Assembly (NCBI RefSeq): GCF_014646135.1
Contig: NZ_BMMW01000006.1
Span: forward strand, 62,001 to 126,000
Reading direction: 5' to 3'
DNA length: 64,000 nucleotides
Source of the DNA: Nocardia camponoti
GTDB lineage: Bacteria; Actinomycetota; Actinomycetes; Mycobacteriales; Mycobacteriaceae
Part shown: positions 8,320 through 18,500 of the stretch, one piece after another
Layout of the letters: each line of letters begins with the position of its first letter
How positions within the stretch are numbered: position 1 is the first letter of the stretch
Position numbers and translations under genes: made by a program
The notes under the pieces: generated by a model
What the model saw: the letters and a program-made list of their open reading frames with translations, nothing else
The model's database searches: none
Told to the model about the DNA's origin: nothing

Positions 8320-9398
8320 TCTCATCCATCGAAATCGCCAATTTTAAGCGGTTTCAACATCTTTCGCTGAGCCTGCGGCCGTTGACGGTACTCACTGGCC
8401 TCAACGGCGCGGGTAAGAGCACGGTGGTACAGGCGTTGCATCTGGCTCACCAAGGCCAGCTCGACTCCGATCAATTCGTCTCCCTGAACGGATATCCGGG
8501 CCTGAATCTGGGTCAGGCGGCCGATGTCCTCGCGGCCGAGGCCACCTCGGACACGATCGAGATATCGGTTTCCCACGACGGCGGCAAGCTGGCCACCTGG
8601 GCCTTCAGCGGTGCGGCGAACCCCGACTCGTCAAGGTTGAGCGTCGTGACGCGTCCCGACGGCGCGGTCTTCCCATTGGGGGATAGGTCGGGAGCCTTCA
8701 CTTACCTGGCCGCCGAACGCCTCGGACCACGGATCGCCCTGCCTACTTCCCCATCCGAGAACGGCTGTGTCGTGGGGGAGGACGGTCGTTTCGCGGCGCA
8801 CGTCCTCGCGTTGGCAGACCGGGTGGAAGTCGGTCCCACCAGGCTGTCGCAAGACTCGACCTCGCCGATGCTGCGGCCGCAGGTTGAGAATTGGATGACT
8901 CGTCTTGTCGGGCCACTGCAAATCGAGGCTCAAGTCGTGCCGCGCACGGGCGTGGCCACGCTGAATGTGCGTGCAGGTTCGCAGGACGAGTGGCTGTTGC
9001 TAACCAACACTGGGTTTGGCATCAGTTACGCCCTGCCGATCATTGTGGCCGGGCTCGTGGCCCCAATCGGAGGACTGCTCATCGTCGACAGCCCCGAGGC
9101 GCACCTGCATCCGGGCGCACAGTCGATGATGGGCCGATTCCTCGCGATGGTCGCGGCCTCAGGAGTGCAAGTGGTAGTCGAAACTCACAGTGACCACGTC
9201 TTAAACGGAATCCGTCGAGCAGTGGCGGCCAATGAGTCGCTAACCCACTCCGATGCACTCGTGTACTACTTCGGGGGCGACCGCACACCTCACGAACTCG
9301 CCGTCGGGCCGACCGGTTCGATGAGCGACTGGCCAGCTGGCTTCTTCGATCAGATCGATGACGATCTCGGCTTTATCAATCGGGCACGGCGGAGGTAG
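8316..9398 (+). CDS. AAA-family (SMC/RecF-like) ATPase, DUF3696 type
   Basis: A 360-residue protein from GTG 8316. The N-terminus IEIANFKRF and Walker A GLNGAGKST (28-36), Walker B LLIVDSPEAHLHP (about 253-265) and the THSDHVLNGIR switch region identify a RecF/SMC-like ABC-type ATPase of the AAA_15/21 group. The C-terminal DWPAGFFDQ motif fits DUF3696. Such ATPases act as sensor or motor subunits in OLD/Septu-like defence modules. It is fused by overlap to the DUF262 gene and followed 4 bases later by an unknown third gene, so the three probably form one complex or pathway. There is no TOPRIM domain, which separates it from OLD nucleases. Confidence 0.87.
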   Translation: MISSIEIANFKRFQHLSLSLRPLTVLTGLNGAGKSTVVQALHLAHQGQLDSDQFVSLNGYPGLNLGQAADVLAAEATSDTIEISVSHDGGKLATWAFSGAANPDSSRLSVVTRPDGAVFPLGDRSGAFTYLAAERLGPRIALPTSPSENGCVVGEDGRFAAHVLALADRVEVGPTRLSQDSTSPMLRPQVENWMTRLVGPLQIEAQVVPRTGVATLNVRAGSQDEWLLLTNTGFGISYALPIIVAGLVAPIGGLLIVDSPEAHLHPGAQSMMGRFLAMVAASGVQVVVETHSDHVLNGIRRAVAANESLTHSDALVYYFGGDRTPHELAVGPTGSMSDWPAGFFDQIDDDLGFINRARRR

Positions 9399-9402
9399 CG
9401 AT

Positions 9403-10332
9403 ATGCGGGGGTGGCGATTCGTCATAGATGAGGCGGGGTTCGCCTTTGAATCCGAGGTCCCAACGGAACTAGAGGAAGACTTCGCCCAGTACCTAGACGT
9501 GCTTGAGTACGTGCGTACCACACCCGGGACCGTCAAGCGATCCGATGTGTTATTCGACATCGAATCAGCCTCGGGCGCAACATTGGTCGACCATCTTTGC
9601 GATCCGCGGATTAACCGCGATATTCGCCATGAATTGCACGGTCGGCTCGACAAGATCGCAGAGTACGACGACGACCTCGAAGACTGGGAGTTCCTCGTCG
9701 ACTCGACGGTTCTTCCAGTGGCCCCGAGCATCGGAATCTGCTCAAAGTACGCGGCGAAAGGGGTCATGCTCGCCTGCCTAACGACAATGCGCGCGGGGCG
9801 GCGGGGCGCGCGAGCAGTGCGAGCCACGAGCGGTGACAGCAGCGTCGCGATCCATTTCGTCGCGGACTCAAGCGACGGCCCGTCTTTCTGGCGCGCGATC
9901 ATCGACGCTGAGCCCGACCTACTCGACGACTTCGCCGACCATCAGCACCTTGCCTTCCCCAACACTGTTTTTGCCGAGAATATTTGGGACCAGATCAGCA
10001 GATTCGATGGCTCGTCGCTTGAGGTGCGGCGCGCGCTGATCGCGAATCTCGGCGGACTGGACGACTACGTGCTGCGAATCTGGGCCGAGCATAGCGAGCC
10101 GATCCAGCGGATCAAGCAGATGCAGATCGCCGCCAGTGTGAATTGTTCGCCGGAGAGCCCCAACACACACAAAAATTCGAAGGCAATGCATCAGCGTCTC
10201 GTGGAGTTCGACGGCGAGCAGATCACTTGCCAGTGGCACGCGAAGCTTGAGCGACACCGCAACCGGATCCACTTCGCCGTACACGACGGGCGGTTGTTCG
10301 TCGGCATCTTCGCTGACCATCTGCTTCTCTGA
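9403..10332 (+). CDS. Unknown third protein of the DUF262/ATPase cassette
   Basis: A 309-residue protein; ATG 9403 is preceded by a GGAGG site at 9390-9395. It is acidic in the first half (many Glu/Asp) and has no membrane segment or signal peptide. The C-terminus has a compact motif, CQWHAKLERHRNRIHFAVHDG then LFVGIFADHLLL, which I recognise as a recurring ending of uncharacterised proteins in defence loci but cannot name. The order DUF262, DUF3696 ATPase, unknown protein resembles, from memory, the three-gene Menshen arrangement. It converges on the leftward helicase operon with only 24 bases between the stops. Confidence 0.75.
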   Translation: MRGWRFVIDEAGFAFESEVPTELEEDFAQYLDVLEYVRTTPGTVKRSDVLFDIESASGATLVDHLCDPRINRDIRHELHGRLDKIAEYDDDLEDWEFLVDSTVLPVAPSIGICSKYAAKGVMLACLTTMRAGRRGARAVRATSGDSSVAIHFVADSSDGPSFWRAIIDAEPDLLDDFADHQHLAFPNTVFAENIWDQISRFDGSSLEVRRALIANLGGLDDYVLRIWAEHSEPIQRIKQMQIAASVNCSPESPNTHKNSKAMHQRLVEFDGEQITCQWHAKLERHRNRIHFAVHDGRLFVGIFADHLLL

Positions 10333-10356
10333 GCACCGGCACCGCTCGTCAAATCG

Positions 10357-12525
10357 CTAGCGAGGCGGCGCAACCAACGACGACAGCTTTTTCGTCCAGA
10401 TCAAGGCAAGTCTTTCGCGCGCACGGGACCCCGCGACATACAGGACATTGCGCAGCTTATGTTCTTCAAGCTTGCGCTCAGGGCCCGTCATCTTCTGCAC
10501 GTAGTACGGCGGGAAAGAGTCAGCTCCCAGTCGCACCAGTGCAACAGCGCGAAACTCCAGGCCTTTAGCGCGGTGCATTGTCATCACCCGCACCGCGTTG
10601 CCAAGCTTGTCCTCGTCAGTTTGTTCGGTCACGACCGCGCTGGCGATCCCTCTGTCGGCCAACGCGTCGGCGACAGACTGTACAGCTTTGCGATCGTAGG
10701 CGAACACGGCAATATCAGACAACGCCAGACCGTCGGTAATCCATGCATTGATCTGCGCAATAAGGGCTTTGTCCTCTCCCGCAGCCGAATCGCATGCATG
10801 CGGTTCAGGTTCTGGCCCCTTGAACACCGACCGCGCTCCAGCGAGGGTATCGGCCGAGAGATCGAGATCATCGACCTCGGCATCGACGGCCGACAGGCAC
10901 CAGTGCAGGATCTGTTTGGAGGTGCGGTAATTGACGGTCAGTCTGCGTGATCGGCCACGCGTCTCAATTCCGTAGCGCGACAAAGGAGTCGGCTTGCCGT
11001 AGATGCGCTGATGCGCGTCACCGACGATGAACAGATCGTCCATGCCGGACGCGATCAACGAGCGCAACAACTTCCAATGAGCGGGGTGCAGGTCCTGCGC
11101 CTCGTCGACGACTGCATGCCGGTAGCCCATTTGGTCCCGCAACGCCGGTTCCGTAGCAACAGTCGCGGCGGCACGGGCGGCGAGCTGGATGAAGGTCATC
11201 AGCCCGGCTGATCGCATCAACCGTTCGAACTGCTCGATGACCTGCCACACATCGGCACGCTGCGGACGGGTGAGCCGTTGGGCCCGGCCGCTGCGCGTGA
11301 CTCGCAAGTACGCAGCCTCATCGACGATCGCATTGCCGAGAACCACTCGCGACCACTCGTCGGCAAGGAAGGTGGGCGACCAATCGCCCAACCCAACCAT
11401 CGCGGCGCTCGCCCACAGCTCCCGCACTTCCTCGCCCTCGGCGGAGACGAAGCGAACATCACCGAGCGCCTTGCGCCCAGCGTCCGTGGCGGCGACAACC
11501 CGGCGGGCCAACGCGTCGATATTCACGACGTCGACGCGCTCGGAGATCTTCGGACCGGCCAGTTGCTTCAATTGGGACTCGATAGTGCGGGACAGGTTCT
11601 TGGTGAAGGTGGTGAACAGCACCTTGTTCGTGGAAGCGGTGTCGAGATGACGAGCCAGGTGACGTGCGCGGTGAATCGCCGTGACCGTCTTGCCGGTGCC
11701 CGCCCCACCGGTGACTCGGAACGGACCGTTCCACCCTGTGTGCTGAGCGAGCTTGCGCTGCAACGGATGTAACCATACCCGCCACGCGGCCAGATCACCT
11801 TCCAGGACCGCCCGCAACTCGTCCTCGTTCTCACCCTCGTAGGCAGTGAAACTCAACCTCGACAGCGGGCGATGCAGGGCGGCCGCGATGTCGTCGACGT
11901 CGACCTCGCCAGGATCCTCGATCACCAGATCGGACCACACTTGGTCTGGGCTCTTACCGTAGACGAGGTCGAGCACGGCATTGCCCTGCGAGGAGGGTAG
12001 CGCGGAGACGATGGCTTCCAGGGTGTCCTCATCGGTCACTTGCCGCAGCTGTTCGGCAATGTCGGGCGCGACACCGAAGCGTTCTAGATCCTTCTGCTTG
12101 ATCCCCGTCGGCATGAGCGGTGGTGCGGCCGCCGCACTCGGCCGCACGCTACGGGCCTTCTCTACTACCTCACCCAGCGCCGCTGAGTCGAACAGTTCCG
12201 CAGCACCGGTCTTGGGGTTGACCTGCAGGGTCAGTTTGCTCGCGTAGTCGTAGGCATCGTCGTGCTTCTTGACCGCGACGAGATACAGGATGCTGGTGTC
12301 GCCGTCGGCACCGGCCGCGATCAGCACCGCCCGATAGTTGTCAGTCACCCGTGCGGTGCGGACAAGCTTGTGCTGCGCCAGCTTTGGGATCTTGTAGTCC
12401 AGTCCGGGCGCCTCAGGATCCTGCGAGAGTTTCATGATGAAGCTCAACACCCGACTACGTATGCTGCCGTCGAGCTGGTCGTAGGAGCTGGTGAACAAGT
12501 CGTGCATTCGGACTTCGGCCTTCAT
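10357..12525 (-). CDS. UvrD/Rep-type SF1 helicase with N-terminal RelE/ParE-like domain
   Basis: A 722-residue protein from ATG 12525, which overlaps the preceding stop as ATGA. Residues 1-95 resemble a RelE/ParE/Txe fold: HKLVRTARVTDNYRAVLI followed by ILYLVAVKKHDDAYDYA, the paired strands and terminal helix of the toxin family. Residues about 255-715 are a complete SF1A helicase: Walker A GGAGTGKT (273-280), motif II DEAQD (474-478), GDAHQRIYG, VNYRTS and the motif V/VI region MTMHRAKGLEF and VAGSRARERL. It is the last gene of the four-gene leftward operon and presumably unwinds or translocates on invader DNA. Whether the RelE-like part is an active RNase or a structural adaptor is unknown. 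Confidence 0.88.
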   Translation of the reverse strand: MKAEVRMHDLFTSSYDQLDGSIRSRVLSFIMKLSQDPEAPGLDYKIPKLAQHKLVRTARVTDNYRAVLIAAGADGDTSILYLVAVKKHDDAYDYASKLTLQVNPKTGAAELFDSAALGEVVEKARSVRPSAAAAPPLMPTGIKQKDLERFGVAPDIAEQLRQVTDEDTLEAIVSALPSSQGNAVLDLVYGKSPDQVWSDLVIEDPGEVDVDDIAAALHRPLSRLSFTAYEGENEDELRAVLEGDLAAWRVWLHPLQRKLAQHTGWNGPFRVTGGAGTGKTVTAIHRARHLARHLDTASTNKVLFTTFTKNLSRTIESQLKQLAGPKISERVDVVNIDALARRVVAATDAGRKALGDVRFVSAEGEEVRELWASAAMVGLGDWSPTFLADEWSRVVLGNAIVDEAAYLRVTRSGRAQRLTRPQRADVWQVIEQFERLMRSAGLMTFIQLAARAAATVATEPALRDQMGYRHAVVDEAQDLHPAHWKLLRSLIASGMDDLFIVGDAHQRIYGKPTPLSRYGIETRGRSRRLTVNYRTSKQILHWCLSAVDAEVDDLDLSADTLAGARSVFKGPEPEPHACDSAAGEDKALIAQINAWITDGLALSDIAVFAYDRKAVQSVADALADRGIASAVVTEQTDEDKLGNAVRVMTMHRAKGLEFRAVALVRLGADSFPPYYVQKMTGPERKLEEHKLRNVLYVAGSRARERLALIWTKKLSSLVAPPR

Positions 12526-15500
12526 CGCGAGCTCCCGTTCACCATGTCTTCGACTTCCCGTGCCAAGGTATTCGGATCGTAGGATCCCTGCGCCGTGGTG
12601 ATCGTCCACCCATTGGCCTCCAACCAATCGTCACGATCGGCGTCGGAGTCGACAACAACTACGAGTTTAGCTGCAGGCCAAGACAATTCGACCTGCCACA
12701 CCGATTCGCGCGGACCGACCTCCGCTCCTGCCTCGGGTACCTCGATGCCTTCCTCCGCCATGATCGCGATCAGCTCCGCCAGCACCGGATCGGTGTACTC
12801 GCAGACCTCCGACCATGCTGGGCTCAGTTCGGTCGTGGCCGTCACAGTTGTGGTCGGCACGGCCGACGCGAGCGGAATCATCGCGCCAGCGAACGGTTCT
12901 TGACTTGTAGTCGTCCAGACCTCGACCATGCGCAGCGGCAGGTCGTGTCCGAACCGAGGCCGGGTGAGGAACTGCAAGACGACCGACCACCGCAACCAGT
13001 CCCGCCACCGGGCACGATGTGTCGGTGAACCGACCTCGGTCGGGTTGTCATCGAGTACGCACAGGACACCCAGCGTCGACAGGTGGTCGGTCGGATCCGC
13101 CAGGATGACGATCGGTACACCGCTCGATCCCGCACGCGGCACCATCATGACCGAGCCAGCGGGATCGGCAGTCGGCAATTGGCCCGCTATCACCGTGTTC
13201 AGTCCGGCGACCAGCGCGCTCGGCGCGATCATCGTCGGCTCGGCCGACCCATGTTTGCCCGGGTCGACGAGAGCGAGGACAGTCGCGAGCGCGCCGTCGC
13301 CCCACAATGACGCATCGGGGTCGGCGAGATACTCGACGAGGAGATCGATGGGGTTGCCCCACAGCGTTTTTAGCCTGGGGTCGTCGATTCCCGCGCCTGC
13401 GGTGTTCTGCATCTGCTGATGGATGAGGTCGTCGACACCTGACTTGCGGGCGCGAGAGGTAAAGGCCTGGACATCGTCCCATGACAGCGACCAAACCCGG
13501 CGCCCGGTCCGTCGGAGTGCATCGCGCTTTTCGGCGTCGTCGGCGGTGCGGTTGCAGGCCGTGCTCGCATGGAATCGCTGCCCATCTAGATAGACCGCGA
13601 CATCGCAGCCCTGCGCGTCGGTTCGGGTGAACAGGAAATCAGGCTGGGTCGTGATCGCGCCAGCTTTGATGTCCACTAGGGGGCGCATTCGCCAGCGTCG
13701 GGGCTCGCCTTCCGCGTTCGCCAACCGCAGATCGAGCTCCGTGCCCTTTGCACCAAGCGCGGCCTCCACGGCCCAGGCGTCCCGGCTCGCGACATGCTTT
13801 TCGAGCGCGTCTCGGAACTGCGCCTCCAGTTCACTGAGTTGCACCTTCGCAATGTCAACGGTGCTGACAGTCGGAATCTGCGTCGACTGCCAATTGTCGA
13901 GAAAATCGCCGAGGAGCGCCAGCGCCGTTTCCCTTGACGCATGCGGCATCTCACGCGACGGAAGGACGCCGTAGAGGCAGCGGTGGCAGGCCGCACGGCC
14001 TTCCAAACGACAAGGGCACGCGGCGAGCAGCTCGCGGGCAAGCTTCAGGATGACGCGAAGTCGGTCCGGCTCGCCGAACCGGTCAAGATAGCCGGTACCG
14101 CCCGGAATCGTGTCGTGCAACACCAGAAAGCGACGTACCGCACCGAATCCGTCGCTCATGCTGGACGCGACCACATCGAGGTGTTGCGGGTCGCCGCCGA
14201 AGTCTTGTCGCAAGCCGAGCAGTAGCGCCGCTTTGAAGGAAATCATCGTCGTCTCGAAGTGCAGCAACGACACCGGCAGCAGCAACCGCACCGCCTGGGT
14301 CCTCAGCTCATGCGAAAGGAGCAACCGCTCCCACTTCTCCTCGGTGCCGCGGCGAATCGCACAGAATCCGCGGTGGCGGGTTCGGTCGGTTTCGGTGGGC
14401 CGTTTGGCCACCACCCCGCAGTACGCACAGGTGGTGAAGCCTGCCGCGTTCACAGTTTCACCGGCGATGGTCGCTTCCGCGCCGGGAGCATCACCGAGAC
14501 CGACATTGACCGAGCGGATCAGCGCCGTGCGCGCGTATTCGGCGCCGAAGACCTCCTCCTCAAGTCGCCACGCGGTCACGATGTCGGCGGGATCGATGTC
14601 GACGCTGGTGATCCTGGTGAATAACGTCCGAGTGCGTTCGTCAGCGTCATCGTCGATGAGCGCGTCATCGAGGCGATGCACCGCCGAAACCTTCTGCAGT
14701 ACGAGCACTTTATGGACCGCGCCGGAGTCGGTCACCGCCGTATCGTGACAACGCGCGCACGCCGAGAGTGGTCCGTCAACATTGGTGGTCGCCCAGCCAC
14801 AAGACGGGCACAGGCGGGTCGAGGTCCATAGCGGCGCCGTGAGCGGACCGACGTCGACGGCGTCGACCTCGACACGTTTGCCGTTGGCGTAGAAGAAGGC
14901 GCCCGGAGCTAGCTCGGTGAGCGCGATGGAGCTGCTTCGTTCGTAGGTCAGGTCGAGAGCTTGTGGCTCGGGCGACCCGTTCGCATCGGTGGTCCACCAC
15001 AGGTGGACATCGAGGGTGGTGGCATCGTCGAACAGATTGTAATTCGGCAGCAGACCAACCCCGCTCAACCCGGTCAGTGTTTCATGACGCCCCCGTTCGC
15101 GCAGCTGGTCGCGCAGCGCACGCGATTCACCCTGACAGCGCTTGCGATCCTCCGTTTGGTTGTCGTCGAGGTGGCCGTGTTTGTCGAGTTCGGACACGGT
15201 TTGGGCGAGTTCGTTGAGACGCGTGCGAATCTCGTCCGCGTCACGCTGCCAATTCAGGGCGACGCGCGCCGCCTGCACACGCAATCCGGATGCGGCGAAC
15301 GCGCGCAATGATCGCTGTGCGGCGTCTCCGAGTTCGGCGCCGAACAGCTCAAGGAACTGGGCGCTGAGTGCCTCGGCATCGGCAGCTATCGAGTCGACCA
15401 CCGATCGCAGCCAAGCGCCGTCTGCCATTCCACCGCCGAGTGCACCGTCGAGCCTGGTCGGCATAGTGGGCAGTCCCGGGAAACCACCGACAGCGAGACG

Positions 15501-18500
15501 ATCGAGTGCGAAGGCGAAGAACTGGCGATGGAGCAGTTCGGTGGCGTTGAGGTACGCGCCGGGCGGCAGGACCTCACCGGCCAACAAATGCGTGGGCTGA
15601 GCGAAGTAGTACAGGTCGCGCGGCGAGCTGGGGACGGCGGCGAGCACGAACGCATTTCCCGTGGAACGGCCCGCGCGTCCGATGCGTTGCAAGTAGTTCG
15701 CAGTAGTGCGTGGCAACGACGCCAGGGCGACTGTGCTCAGATCACCGATGTCGATACCGAGTTCCAGCGTCGGCGTGCAGGCGAGAATGTTCGGGTCAGT
15801 CGGTGACGTACCAGCTTTGAACCGGGCCTCGACCTGCTCCCGCTCCTCGCGATCAAGCAAACTCGTGTGCTCCTCGCTGACGATCCGTCGGATGCGCCCG
15901 GAGCGATACATCGCGCGGTAGAAGTTAGCCGACTCCGGCTGTGCCGAGGCCAGAGATCCCGTGCACTGCATCCGCGGACACGGTGCGCCGTCCCACCAAC
16001 CGAGTCGATCAGTGGTTGCCGGCTGGACGTGGTGACACACCGGGCATTGCAATCGCTCGATGCCGTTGGGGTCCAAGATGATTCGATCGGCATCGAGGCC
16101 GTAGACCTTCGCGCCTTTGCCACCACTACGCCGTTCGAGCGGGCCCTGTTCGCCCGCGAGCGCGTCGATCATCTCGGCCAGCAGTGCGCGGGCCTCGGGT
16201 GCTGTCACGCCGAGGCAACGCCGGGTCCAGTCGGTGAGCCGCGATTCCGTGCGCGGGTTGAGAGCCAGGAACGCGGTGTCCCCAGCGGATCCGGTGGTGA
16301 AGAAGCCAGGTGCGGGCCGCCCGTACGGGAATTTCGGCATTCCCTCAGCACTCCCGCCCCAGATAGACCACCGCTTGCCCTCGTCATGGACGTACTGGGT
16401 GAGCCACTGGTGGTGGATTCCGCCGTTGACACGCAGGTGGTCGAGCAGGCCGAGAATCCAGATCTCGTAGCGAAGTCCGCGTGTCGGGTCGTCATCAAGG
16501 GCGAGCTGGGTCGACCGGTCGTCGGGGACGTCCAGATTCAGCTGCTCCCCCGGCCCACGCCGGAGCTGGAGGCTCAGTTGCGGCAAGTTCCGATGTATGT
16601 CGCGTGCGAGGGTGGCGAAATGGTCCAGATCCACATCGATGTCTACAGCCAGTGCGCCGGTCAATTCCAGTGTGCGGCCCATCCGAGCGTTCAGCCCGGC
16701 TTCCAGGTGCGCTTGGAACATGATGCGCACGTCGAGCAGTTTGCGGAGCCAGCCACGGCGATCGCGGGCGATCCATTCGCCTTCGACGCCAGTGCGGCGA
16801 ACGAAGTCGGGTGGCGTGATCGCGTAGAGATCTTCGACGGGGGTATCGGTGTACAGCCGCCGTGCGGCGGTATACAGCGACGTTCGGGTGCCCTGCGTGG
16901 CCGCTAGTAGCGCCGAACGGAAGTTGAACTGGAACGCCCGGCCCTCGATGAAGGCAGCACGATGGGCCGCGTCCTGGACGGAATCGGTGAAGACCAGAGT
17001 CTTCTTTTCCGCGTCGGCGAGATTACGGGAGCCGAATTCGCTGGTGAGTCCGACGCTGAGCAGGGTGGCCACACTCGAACCGAGGAACCGGATCGCATTG
17101 CGGGCACCGCAGGATGGGCAGGTCTGTTCGAACGCGGCAGTGTCGTCGGCGGTGACGTGCACCGCGACGGTGTTCTCCCCCGCTGACTTCCCGATCTCGA
17201 GTGTGTCGGGATCGAGGAAGCTGACATCGGAATCACCCGGACCGGCGAGCAGCAGCGCCCGGTTCTTGTGCCGGGTGGCCGGGCGAACGCTGTCGCGCCA
17301 GATCCCTTGTGGCTCATGGGCGAAGCTGTCGCCGAGTTCGGTCGTCGACGACATCCACCCCGAGTGGCCACATACCCGGCAGTGCACTGCCGGAAGATAG
17401 GTGCCATCAGGGGGCGGACCATCATGCCACCACTCGAAGCTGGTCTCGTTCGACACCCGCCGCAGCATCCGGGTCAGCTCACGTACCCATAGCTGCACTC
17501 CCACCGTGAGCAGCGGGCGGAATGCGCCTCCGGCATCGCTGACGCGGGCCACCGACAGCAAGGCGAGAAATTTCAGCAGCGCCTCTTGCACATCGTCAGG
17601 ATGGCTCGCGTTGTGGACACCCCACGGCAGCACACCGGCCTGGGTGATCCGGGTGACGGCCTCGACGGGAGTAAGCGGCTCCTCGCCGAGCGCGTCGATC
17701 ACAGCTCTGGTCAGAAAGTGGGTCCGTAGGACCTCGCCGATCTGTACTGGGTCGGCGTAGTCGATCGGGGCCGCGTGCGCGCCCGGTTCATTGACGGGCT
17801 CAAGGAACACCCGCGCCAAAGGCTCCCACGAACCAGGGATCGCCTCATCCGGCAGCGGTGCCGCGATCACCTTCTCGACGGCCGGGATATCGAGCCCGAA
17901 ATCCACGTGCGGAACGACGTCCGCGGCCGTGAGGGCGGATTCGGTGACCAGGGATTCAGGTTCGAAGACAGTCCCGAACACCGTTTCGGCGAAGGCCAGC
18001 AGCTTCTGCGAATGGCTGCCGCCGCCGAGCGTGGCCGAGGTGGCGACCGGCGTGATCCGGCCCAGCGGGCGTCCCGCCTCCGCGACCCCGACCCGGGCCC
18101 CGAGACGTCGGATGAGCATCGCCACGTCGGTGCCCTGCGCGCCGTCGTAGGTATGGAACTCGTCGAGCACGAGGTATTGCAGGGTCGCCGCCGCGTTCTC
18201 CCACAGAGGATTGTCGCCCGAACGCAACAGCAGTAGATCGAGCATTCGGTAGTTGGTGAGCAGGATGTCGGGTGGGTTCACGCGCAGCTCATCGCGGTGA
18301 TCGACGAGCTGGTCCCGGCTCGGCGTGCGCCGCCTGCCTTCGCCACCGATGTAGACACCGGCAGTGACCTCGCTCAAGCGCGGATCGTCGTGGAGATAAT
18401 TCGCCAGTCGCCTGCCCTGGTCGGTGACCAGCGCGTTCATCGGATAGAGCAGGATCGCCTTGATTCCGTGCTCGCCACGAGCTTTCGCGCGGCGCACGTG

